A stretch of 47,031 bases of DNA. It comes from an uncultured Prevotellaceae bacterium (lineage in GTDB: Bacteria > Bacteroidota > Bacteroidia > Bacteroidales > UBA932). Shown here piece by piece: positions 16,932-23,525 of the stretch (the first letter of the stretch is position 1; each line of letters opens with the position of its first letter). Location: assembly GCA_947166905.1 (NCBI GenBank), contig CAMVFZ010000016.1, forward strand, positions 1 through 47,031. Reading direction: 5' to 3'. A program made the position numbers and the translations under genes. The notes beneath the pieces were generated by a model. The model searched no databases and was not told the origin of the DNA. It saw only the letters and a program-made list of their open reading frames with translations.

Positions 16932-18140
16932 ATGAAAAAGATCCAGATGACCACCCCTCTCGTAGAGATGGATGGTGATGAAATGACAAGAATCCTTTGG
17001 AAAATGATCAAGGATGAGCTCATCCTTCCCTTCGTTGACCTTAAGAGCGAGTATTATGACCTTGGACTCGAGTACCGCGACAAGACCGAGGACCAGGTAA
17101 CCATCGACTCTGCAAACGCTACCAAGAAGTATGGTGTAGCCGTTAAGTGCGCAACCATCACTCCTAACCTTCAGCGTATGAGCGAGTACAACCTGCACCA
17201 GATGTGGAAGAGCCCTAACGGAACTATCCGTGCAATGCTTGACGGTACCGTATTCCGCACACCTATCACCATCCCTTCCATCCATCCTGCAGTTAAGTTC
17301 TGGAAGAAGCCTATCACTATCGCACGTCATGCATACGGTGATGTTTACCGTGATGTAGAGATCGTTGCCGATCAGCCCGGTGTTGCCAAACTTGTATTCG
17401 AGGCAGAGAGCGGTGACCGCGAGGAGCGTGTTATCCACCGTTTCAAAGGTCCCGGCGTGCTCCAGGGTATGCACAACACAGACGCTTCTATCCGCAGCTT
17501 CGCCCACGCTTGCTTCCAGTTTGCCCTTGATCGCAAGGAGACTATCTGGTTCGCAACCAAGGATACCATCTCCAAGAAGTATGACGGTCGTTTCAAGACC
17601 ATCTTCGAGGATGTATTCGAGAGCTACAAAGAGCGCTTCGAGGCCGCTGGTATCGAGTACTTCTACACCCTTATCGACGATGCAGTAGCACGTGTAATGC
17701 GTAGCGAGGGCGGCTTCATCTGGGCTTGCAAGAACTACGACGGCGACGTTATGTCCGATATGGTTTCTACAGCCTTCGGTTCACTTGCTATGATGACTTC
17801 AGTACTCGTAAGCCCTGACGGCAAATATGAGTACGAGGCTGCCCATGGCACCGTTACCCGCCACTATTACAAGTATCTTAAGGGAGAAGAGACCTCTACC
17901 AACCCTATCGCTACCATCTTCGCATGGAGCGGCGCATTCCGCAAGAGGGGAGAGCTTGACAACCTGCCGGAGCTTATCAACTACGCAAATCAGCTTGAGG
18001 CTGCTTGCTTCGACACCCTTAACGAGGGTCTCGTAACCAAGGACCTTGTGAACCTCATGGAGGGTGTTACCCCTACCGCACTGAACTCACAGGACTTCCT
18101 CAAGGCCATCCGCGTACGTCTTGAGAAGAGACTCAGCTAA
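16932..18140 (+). CDS. icd: NADP-dependent isocitrate dehydrogenase, eukaryote-type
   Basis: Oxidatively decarboxylates isocitrate to 2-oxoglutarate with NADP, and can run in reverse at high CO2. The 402-residue length and the text MDGDEMTRILWKMIKDELI at the start, RAMLDGTVFRTPI, DDAVARVMRSEGGFIWACKNYDGDVMSD and NPIATIFAWSGAFRKRGEL place it in the homodimeric subfamily shared with eukaryotic cytosolic and mitochondrial enzymes, not the E. coli Icd type. It lies 23 bases after the hydratase and ends in a strong terminator, so the operon is citCG-hydratase-icd. In Bacteroides fragilis the known operon is aconitase-icd-citrate synthase; here the synthase is missing and a citrate lyase gene takes the extra place. 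Confidence 0.96.
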   Translation: MKKIQMTTPLVEMDGDEMTRILWKMIKDELILPFVDLKSEYYDLGLEYRDKTEDQVTIDSANATKKYGVAVKCATITPNLQRMSEYNLHQMWKSPNGTIRAMLDGTVFRTPITIPSIHPAVKFWKKPITIARHAYGDVYRDVEIVADQPGVAKLVFEAESGDREERVIHRFKGPGVLQGMHNTDASIRSFAHACFQFALDRKETIWFATKDTISKKYDGRFKTIFEDVFESYKERFEAAGIEYFYTLIDDAVARVMRSEGGFIWACKNYDGDVMSDMVSTAFGSLAMMTSVLVSPDGKYEYEAAHGTVTRHYYKYLKGEETSTNPIATIFAWSGAFRKRGELDNLPELINYANQLEAACFDTLNEGLVTKDLVNLMEGVTPTALNSQDFLKAIRVRLEKRLS

Positions 18141-18161
18141 TCAGGCTTCTGATACAATAAA

Positions 18162-18192
18162 AGAGGCATCCGGAAACGGGTGCCTCTTTTTT
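18162..18192. terminator. Bidirectional terminator between icd and the EamA transporter
   Basis: AGAGGCATCCG (18162-18172) pairs with CGGGTGCCTCT (18177-18187) over eleven positions with one G-U pair and a GAAA tetraloop. T-runs flank it on either strand, so it can end both icd and the convergent gene. Confidence 0.9.
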
Positions 18193-18207
18193 GTAATATG
18201 GTTAAAA

Positions 18208-19074
18208 TTACTGCTCTCTGCTGAAGATGAGAACGCAGCTGATTGCAGAGATAATTCCGAATACCTGGGCTATGCTGGGCAGGTGTGCGTAAAGCACAAG
18301 TGAGATGGCCGTTGTAATAACGGGCGCAAGGGCATCGGCCAAAGGGGCGATAATCATGGCCTTGCCATACCTGTTGGCATATACAAGGGCAAAAGCGCCG
18401 ATGGAGTTGAGAATCTGTATGCCGAAGGTCAGGTACGGGCCGTTGAACGATGTGTTGATCGGCTGTGAAAAATCTGTCATCAACAGGGCCACGGGGATCA
18501 ATACCACTGCCGATATCGCCATGTATACGAATACGCTTTCGGCATCGGGCGTGTGGTTGTTGGCCAGTTTCATAACGAAGGCCTGGGTTCCCCAGCAGAT
18601 GAATACCAAAGAGGCAAGGATGATCCAGAGGTTGTCCTTGGCGGCCTCGTCGTCGCCGCTGGAAAGGTTGAAGCAAACCAGGGCCACGAAGGCAAGCACT
18701 ATACCCAGGGCTCCAAGCTTGCTGACTCGCTCTTTAAGGAAGGCGGTGGATAGTATTACGGTAACGATAGGAGCCACGGATATCATCGGGAAGATGAGAT
18801 AGGCCGGGCCGTGCTTCAAGGCCTCGAACAGTACCAGCTGTCCGCCGGCGCCAAGAAGGCCTACCCCCATGCTAAGCAAAACTGCTTTAGGGTTGGTATT
18901 GAGCTTGAACTTGATGTTGGCAAGTGCTACAAGGGCGCAGGGTACCATGCTTATGGCCCATACTACGTAGGTAAGGGTGGCAGGATAATCAGGTGTAGAA
19001 GAAAATGCGCCCCAAATACCCCATGTCACCACGGTTATAAGGGCATAGACAAGCCAATAGTGTTTCTTTGCCAT
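18208..19074 (-). CDS. EamA/DMT-family membrane transporter
   Basis: A 288-residue inner-membrane protein with about ten hydrophobic segments in two EamA repeats, the drug/metabolite transporter fold, usually exporting amino acids or small metabolites. Visible points are the start MAKKHYWLVYALITVVTWGI, the repeat boundary near residue 145 and WGTQAFVMKLA opening the second half. Substrate cannot be told. It has its own promoter (19111-19141) and is separated from the DeoR regulator by 109 bases, so linkage to the sugar operon is only positional. Confidence 0.85.
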   Translation of the reverse strand: MAKKHYWLVYALITVVTWGIWGAFSSTPDYPATLTYVVWAISMVPCALVALANIKFKLNTNPKAVLLSMGVGLLGAGGQLVLFEALKHGPAYLIFPMISVAPIVTVILSTAFLKERVSKLGALGIVLAFVALVCFNLSSGDDEAAKDNLWIILASLVFICWGTQAFVMKLANNHTPDAESVFVYMAISAVVLIPVALLMTDFSQPINTSFNGPYLTFGIQILNSIGAFALVYANRYGKAMIIAPLADALAPVITTAISLVLYAHLPSIAQVFGIISAISCVLIFSREQ

Positions 19075-19110
19075 TGTGATATTCTTTCGTTAATTAACTT
19101 TTTAGCTTCG

Positions 19111-19141
19111 CAAAGTTAAGAAAAGAAAGAATATATGCAAA
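19111..19141 (-). promoter_or_regulatory. Promoter of the EamA transporter gene
   Basis: On the minus strand TTTG (19138-19141) and TAACTTTG (19111-19118) are exactly 19 bases apart, a full match to the Bacteroidetes consensus. The start codon follows about 37 bases later. Confidence 0.8.
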
Positions 19142-19183
19142 AATTATGTTGAAAATAAATATATTCCTTATAATATATAGGGA

Positions 19184-19969
19184 TTACACCTCGACTACGT
19201 ATAATTTTATGCCGGAGGCCTCTACGTAATCCTTGAAATCCGGAGAAATGCCGGAATCCGTAATAATGGTATCTATCTTCTCCAGGGCGGCGATGTGCAC
19301 GAAGCTCCTGCGCCCGAATTTGCTGGAATCGAAGATGGCTATAACCTCTTTTGCAGAGTTGATCATGGCCTGGTTGATGCTGGCCTCTTCAAGGTTAGGC
19401 GTTGATATTCCGTCCTTTATGCTTACTGAGTCCACGCCCAGGAAGAGTTTGTCGCAGTAGAAATTCTTGAGCGCCGACTCTGCAAGCATACCTACCGTAG
19501 AGTATGATACGGATCTCATTTTGCCGCCAAGGGTAATTACATTGAAACGGTCGTAACGGTTGAGGGTTATGGCAATGTCCAGGGCGTTTGTAATCACCGT
19601 AAGGTTCTCAAGGCCATCAAGATTCTTTGCAATTTCCATGGTAGTGGTACCGGAATCCAGTATCACTGTTTCTCCGTCTGCGATAAGGGATGCGGCAAAC
19701 TTTCCAAGCAGCTGTTTCTCACGCGCGTGCAGGTTCTGCTTCTGACTTATGGTCATATCGTCGTAATCTACAGACTGATGCATATTTACAGCACCGCCCT
19801 TTACGCGCAAAAGCAGTTTTCTCTCCTCCAGTACAGCCAGATCTTTACGGATGGATACCTCAGAAACGTTGAACTGGTTTACCAGGTCTGCGATAAGGAT
19901 TTTGCCATTGTCCTTTAACTGATTGAGCAATAGACTCCTACGCTCCTCGGCGGAGTATTTCCTTTTCAT
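19184..19969 (-). CDS. DeoR-family transcriptional repressor
   Basis: A 261-residue regulator with an N-terminal winged helix-turn-helix (LADLVNQFNVSEVSIRKDLAVLEERKLLLRVKGGAV pattern, residues ~22-60) and a C-terminal DeoR sensor domain of the sugar-isomerase fold, with DSGTTTMEIA (phosphosugar-binding loop, ~100-109), NALDIA, LGG and GVDS. Family members bind phosphorylated sugars as inducer; AgaR, which controls galactosamine genes, is a relative. It is divergent from the agaS operon, whose promoter lies 140 bases away across an AT-rich region with repeated operator-like elements, so it is the natural repressor of that operon. The inducer is probably tagatose-6-phosphate, tagatose-bisphosphate or galactosamine-6-phosphate (inference). 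Confidence 0.93.
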   Translation of the reverse strand: MKRKYSAEERRSLLLNQLKDNGKILIADLVNQFNVSEVSIRKDLAVLEERKLLLRVKGGAVNMHQSVDYDDMTISQKQNLHAREKQLLGKFAASLIADGETVILDSGTTTMEIAKNLDGLENLTVITNALDIAITLNRYDRFNVITLGGKMRSVSYSTVGMLAESALKNFYCDKLFLGVDSVSIKDGISTPNLEEASINQAMINSAKEVIAIFDSSKFGRRSFVHIAALEKIDTIITDSGISPDFKDYVEASGIKLYVVEV

Positions 19970-20007
19970 AATATATGTCTTTTAATGTAACGGAAAGTTT
20001 GCGAAAG

Positions 20008-20038
20008 TAAAGGTACGGTTTTATTTTGAAAAATCAAA
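20008..20038 (-). promoter_or_regulatory. Promoter of the DeoR regulator gene
   Basis: Minus-strand TTTG (20035-20038) and TACCTTTA (20008-20015) are 19 bases apart; only the last base of the -7 box departs from TAnnTTTG. The start codon is about 39 bases downstream. Confidence 0.55.
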
Positions 20039-20121
20039 TTTAATTTTGAAAATAAATGGTTTTAATTCCAGAAACTTTCGAAAATTTAATAATTTTTTAT
20101 GAAAAAGTTTTGAAAATAAAT
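20024..20121. promoter_or_regulatory. Repeated TTTTGAAAATAAAT-type elements, candidate DeoR operators
   Basis: TTTTGAAAATAAAT occurs twice exactly (20044-20057 and 20108-20121). Close relatives lie at 20024-20039 (TTTTGAAAAATCAAAT) and around 20076-20091 (CTTTCGAAAATTTAAT). One exact copy overlaps the -33 box of the agaS promoter, another relative overlaps the DeoR gene's own promoter. DeoR-type repressors commonly bind spaced repeats of this sort. The region is very AT-rich, so chance similarity has to be kept in mind. Confidence 0.5.
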
Positions 20122-20139
20122 ATTTGTTCTTTAGTTTTG
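20109..20139 (+). promoter_or_regulatory. Promoter of the agaS operon
   Basis: TTTG (20109-20112) and TAGTTTTG (20132-20139) are 19 bases apart, a full Bacteroidetes match. A transcript would start near 20146 and run through nine closely spaced genes to 33320. Confidence 0.8.
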
Positions 20140-20181
20140 TAACGTTTTGAGTTGAAAATTGTAAAAAATAAAGACCAATAT

Positions 20182-21312
20182 ATGCTGAACCTAAATTGTC
20201 ATACAATCCGTGAGATTGCCCATCAGCCTAAAATGTGGATGGACACTTACGACATTGTACTTAGCCGGAAACAGGAAATAGAGGACTTCCTGTCAAAGAA
20301 TTCAATCAACAAGGAAACAGAGATTATTCTTACCGGCGCCGGATCCTCTGCTTATATCGCCGATACCGTAGTTTGCGAGTACCTGAAGGCCGGATTCGTC
20401 CAGGCCAAGGCCGTTGCCACTACCGATATCGTATCGGCCCCTTCTTATTTTCTGACCCCTTCACCCAAGCTTTTCATCTCCTTCGGCCGTTCCGGAAACA
20501 GCCCGGAGAGCGTGGCTGCTTACGAGGTGGCAAATAAATTCTGCAAGGGCTCACATCATCTTATCATTACCTGCAATCCTGACGGCGAGCTCGCAAAAAG
20601 GGTAGAGCCCGGAAAAGATCTGGTAATCGTGCTTCCCGACGGAACCAACGACAGAAGCCTGGCTATGACCAGCAGCTTTACTTCCATGCTGGTAACCAGC
20701 CTGCTTTGCAAGAACATCGCCGCCCTTGAGGCGCAGCGCTCAAAGCTTCAGGCTGCCGCCGATTTCGCAGATTACATTGTAAAAAGCGAGGTCGCAGAAA
20801 AGATTCAGAAGCTTACTGATAAGAAAATCAGCAGGGCTGTATTCCTTGGTTCTGGCCCTCTCAAAGGCATAGCCTGCGAGAGCCATCTCAAACTCCAGGA
20901 ACTTACCGATGGCGGCATCGTCTGCGCATTCGACTCTTTCATGGGCTTGAGGCACGGACCTAAAGCCGTAATCAATGAAGAAACTCTTGTAGTATATCTT
21001 CTTTCAGAGGATCCCTACACCCGTCAGTATGAACTTGATCTCATAGACCAGATAGAGCATGACAATCATCCTGCAGCCCAGGTGGCCGTAGCAATTACCC
21101 CCTCCGGCGTAAAAGGTATCCTGGACTTCGAGATTAACGCTCCGATGCCGGCGCTGCTTAAAGGCAATGAATATGTTGCAGCCCCCTTCGTAGTGGTTGG
21201 CCAGCTTGCAGGTTACTTCTTCTCACTGAACAGAGGCCTGTCTCCTGACAACCCTTCCGTACGTGGTGCAATTTCAAGGGTAGTAAGCGGAGTAAAGATA
21301 TATAAATACTAG
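20182..21312 (+). CDS. agaS: AgaS-type sugar-phosphate isomerase/deaminase (SIS domain)
   Basis: Cytoplasmic SIS-fold enzyme. AgaS proteins convert galactosamine-6-phosphate to tagatose-6-phosphate and ammonia; related members act as ketose/aldose isomerases. The start is the ATG at 20182, giving ~376 residues against ~384 for E. coli AgaS; the TTG at 20152 lies too near the promoter. Visible points are the family opening TIREIAHQPKMW, the first SIS loop LTGAGSSAYIADT, ISFGRSGNSPESV, and the second SIS domain with FLGSGPLKGIACESHLKLQELT and FMGLRHGPKAVI. It leads the operon; the next two genes handle the tagatose product, so the deaminase role fits well. No GalNAc-6-phosphate deacetylase is in the operon, which would mean free galactosamine enters or the deacetylase is elsewhere. 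Confidence 0.9.
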   Translation: MLNLNCHTIREIAHQPKMWMDTYDIVLSRKQEIEDFLSKNSINKETEIILTGAGSSAYIADTVVCEYLKAGFVQAKAVATTDIVSAPSYFLTPSPKLFISFGRSGNSPESVAAYEVANKFCKGSHHLIITCNPDGELAKRVEPGKDLVIVLPDGTNDRSLAMTSSFTSMLVTSLLCKNIAALEAQRSKLQAAADFADYIVKSEVAEKIQKLTDKKISRAVFLGSGPLKGIACESHLKLQELTDGGIVCAFDSFMGLRHGPKAVINEETLVVYLLSEDPYTRQYELDLIDQIEHDNHPAAQVAVAITPSGVKGILDFEINAPMPALLKGNEYVAAPFVVVGQLAGYFFSLNRGLSPDNPSVRGAISRVVSGVKIYKY

Positions 21313-21321
21313 ACTGGAAAT

Positions 21322-22551
21322 ATGAAACCGAAACTCAGACAACTCCTGGACAGAATCCAGACTCTTACGGCAGAAGGCCACAAACCCATGACCCTTCTTG
21401 CAGTTTGTCCTAACTCTCCGGCAGTTATCAAAGCTGCCTTCCGCGCTGCAAAACGCAATAACGCCCCTATAATGTTCGCCGCAACCCTCAATCAGGTAGA
21501 CAATGACGGCGGATATACCGGAATGACCCAGAAAGACTTCGTCCGCGTGATGAAGGTAGAGGCCAAGAGAAACAACTACACTGGCCCGTACATCGCCGCC
21601 ATCGACCACGGCGGCCCCTGGCTCAAGGACCTCCAGACCATAGAAATGTGGCCTTATGAGAAAGCAATGGACGGCGTAAAGAAGTCCTATGAGGCCGCTC
21701 TCCTTGCAGGTTACGAGCTCATCCACGTAGATCCTACCGTAGACCGTTTCCTTCCCAAGGGAGAAACCATAAAGATCGAGGTGGTAGCAGAAAGAACAAT
21801 CGAACTCATTACACACATAGAGAACTTCAGAAAAGAGCGGGGATTGGCCCCTATTGCCTATGAGGTAGGCACAGAGGAGGTTCATGGCGGCCTTGCAGAC
21901 GAGACAGTATTCCGTAAATTCCTTATCCTCTTAAAGGAAGGTCTCGCCAAGAATGGTTGTTCAGATGCATGGCCTTGTTTCGTGGTTGGCAAAGTTGGCA
22001 CTGACCTTCACACAACGTTCTTCGATCCTAAGGTCGCCAAGGACCTCACCTCAATCGTAGCGGAATACGGCAGCTTCATCAAAGGTCACTATACCGATGA
22101 TGTAGAGAACCCGCAGGATTATCCCGTATGCCGTATGGGCGCTGCAAATGTTGGCCCTGAGTTCACTATCAGCGAGTTTAACGCCCTTGAAGAACTTGAG
22201 AAGGTAGAGGACGGCCTTTACGATGCCGGCCAGGTTGCAATGCATTCCAATATGACCGCCATCCTCAAGAATCTTGTTATCGCTTCTGGCCGATGGAAAA
22301 AGTGGGTTCACGGCAACGAATCCCCGGACGACTTCGATTCCATCACCCCCGACCGTCAGAGGTGGCTCATCCAGACCGGCGCCCGCTATATCTGGCAGAA
22401 GCCGGAGGCAGTGGCAGCCCGTCAGACCCTCTATACCAACCTTAACCTTAACGGTATCGACGCAGAGGGAATAGTTCTTTCAACAATTGAAAGGGCTATT
22501 GACAAATACTACGTAGCATTCAATCTTGTTAACCTTAACGATTTGCTTTAA
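21322..22551 (+). CDS. kbaZ: GatZ/KbaZ-family protein: tagatose-phosphate epimerase or aldolase subunit
   Basis: 409-residue TIM-barrel protein of the GatZ/KbaZ family (text such as AVCPNSPAVIKAAFRAAKRNNAPIMF, AIDHGGPW, IHVDPTVDRF, EVGTEEVHGGL, VGTDLHTTFFD). In enterobacteria these are called non-catalytic subunits of tagatose-1,6-bisphosphate aldolase, needing GatY/KbaY. No GatY/KbaY partner is present in this window. Stand-alone family members have been reported to epimerise phosphorylated ketohexoses or hexuronates, including tagatose-6-phosphate to fructose-6-phosphate. That role would complete the pathway without a partner and is my preferred reading; the aldolase-subunit label remains possible. 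It follows agaS by nine bases and precedes a PfkB kinase by thirteen. Confidence 0.85.
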   Translation: MKPKLRQLLDRIQTLTAEGHKPMTLLAVCPNSPAVIKAAFRAAKRNNAPIMFAATLNQVDNDGGYTGMTQKDFVRVMKVEAKRNNYTGPYIAAIDHGGPWLKDLQTIEMWPYEKAMDGVKKSYEAALLAGYELIHVDPTVDRFLPKGETIKIEVVAERTIELITHIENFRKERGLAPIAYEVGTEEVHGGLADETVFRKFLILLKEGLAKNGCSDAWPCFVVGKVGTDLHTTFFDPKVAKDLTSIVAEYGSFIKGHYTDDVENPQDYPVCRMGAANVGPEFTISEFNALEELEKVEDGLYDAGQVAMHSNMTAILKNLVIASGRWKKWVHGNESPDDFDSITPDRQRWLIQTGARYIWQKPEAVAARQTLYTNLNLNGIDAEGIVLSTIERAIDKYYVAFNLVNLNDLL

Positions 22552-22564
22552 TTTGCCCTAAACA

Positions 22565-23515
22565 ATGAAGAAGTTTGACATCATAGCACTCGGAGAACTC
22601 AATGTAGACCTTCTTTTGAACAAGATAGGCGGCTTCCCTGAGGTTGGAAAGGAGATATTCGCAAAGGATATGACCCTTACCCTGGGCAGTTCCACTGCCA
22701 TCTTCGCTGCAAACGCAGCGTCTCTGGGAGCCAAGGTTTCCTTCCTTGGAATGATCGGCAACGACGACTTCGGTGCCTTTGTCAAGACCTCTCTGGAAAA
22801 ACGTGGAGTTGACACCTCGAACCTTATCGAGGTGTCAACGGCCGCTACCGGTCTGACAGCCATCCTCAACTATGACGAGGACCGTGCAAACGTAACCTAT
22901 CCGGGTGCGATGAGCATTATGGGCGTTAAGGATATCCGCCCGGAGGCCATCGCCCAGGCAAAGCATGTCCATATTTCTTCAATCTTCCTGCAGGAGACCC
23001 TTCACAGGGATATCTACGAGATCGTGAAGCTTGTAAAAGACAACGGCGCAACCCTGTCCATGGATATGCAGTTCGACCCTGAAGAAAAGTGGGACTTTGA
23101 CTATAAGAAGATTCTTCCCATGGTGGATATCTTCATGCCCAATATCCAGGAGCTGACTGCCCTTACCGGCAAAAAGACCCTGGAAGAGGCAATTGCAGAG
23201 GTACGTCCTTATATCAATGTCCTTGTGGTCAAGATGGGCTCCAAGGGCTCGATGGTTGTTACCAGGGACGGACAGAAGACGCTTCCCGCTATGCTTAACA
23301 GCAAGGTTGTAGACGCAATCGGTGCTGGAGACAGCTTTAACTCCGGTTTTATCACGGCTTACGTTCAGGGTAAAGACCTTGAATATTGCCAGTATCTGGG
23401 TAACCTTACCGGAGCAATCAACACTACGGCCGCCGGCGGAACCGGAGCTTTCACTTCAAAGAAAGCCATAGAGGCCACGGCGCTGGAATACTTCAACCAG
23501 ATTATCGAACTCTAA
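22565..23515 (+). CDS. PfkB-family sugar kinase
   Basis: A 316-residue ribokinase-fold kinase. It has the N-terminal signature IALGELNVDLLLNKIGGFPEVGKE, GNDDFG, and the C-terminal PfkB signature VDAIGAGDSFNSGFITAYV with the catalytic Asp in GAGDSF and the anion hole before it. Possible substrates from context are tagatose-6-phosphate (giving tagatose-1,6-bisphosphate), galactosamine or free tagatose/fructose; the first would pair with an aldolase, the second would supply AgaS. Sequence alone does not decide. It sits between kbaZ and the glycosidase in the operon. A perfect 13-bp inverted repeat lies inside it at 22808-22839. Confidence 0.88.
   Translation: MKKFDIIALGELNVDLLLNKIGGFPEVGKEIFAKDMTLTLGSSTAIFAANAASLGAKVSFLGMIGNDDFGAFVKTSLEKRGVDTSNLIEVSTAATGLTAILNYDEDRANVTYPGAMSIMGVKDIRPEAIAQAKHVHISSIFLQETLHRDIYEIVKLVKDNGATLSMDMQFDPEEKWDFDYKKILPMVDIFMPNIQELTALTGKKTLEEAIAEVRPYINVLVVKMGSKGSMVVTRDGQKTLPAMLNSKVVDAIGAGDSFNSGFITAYVQGKDLEYCQYLGNLTGAINTTAAGGTGAFTSKKAIEATALEYFNQIIEL
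22808..22839 (+). repeat. Perfect 13-bp inverted repeat inside the PfkB kinase gene
   Basis: GTTGACACCTCGA (22808-22820) and its exact reverse complement TCGAGGTGTCAAC (22827-22839) flank a six-base loop. It covers codons for GVDTSNLIEVS, a stretch conserved in PfkB kinases, so it is not an insertion. It may be chance, an RNA-processing site or a transcription pause. Confidence 0.6.
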
Positions 23516-23525
23516 AACAGAAACC

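Noticed and set aside
20024..20121. CRISPR-like interpretation of the repeats upstream of agaS
   Set aside because: Units are too short, irregularly spaced and part of an AT-rich promoter; no spacers or cas genes.
20152..20181. TTG start extending AgaS by ten residues
   Set aside because: It would lie within about 13 bases of the -7 box, and the ATG at 20182 aligns with the family start.
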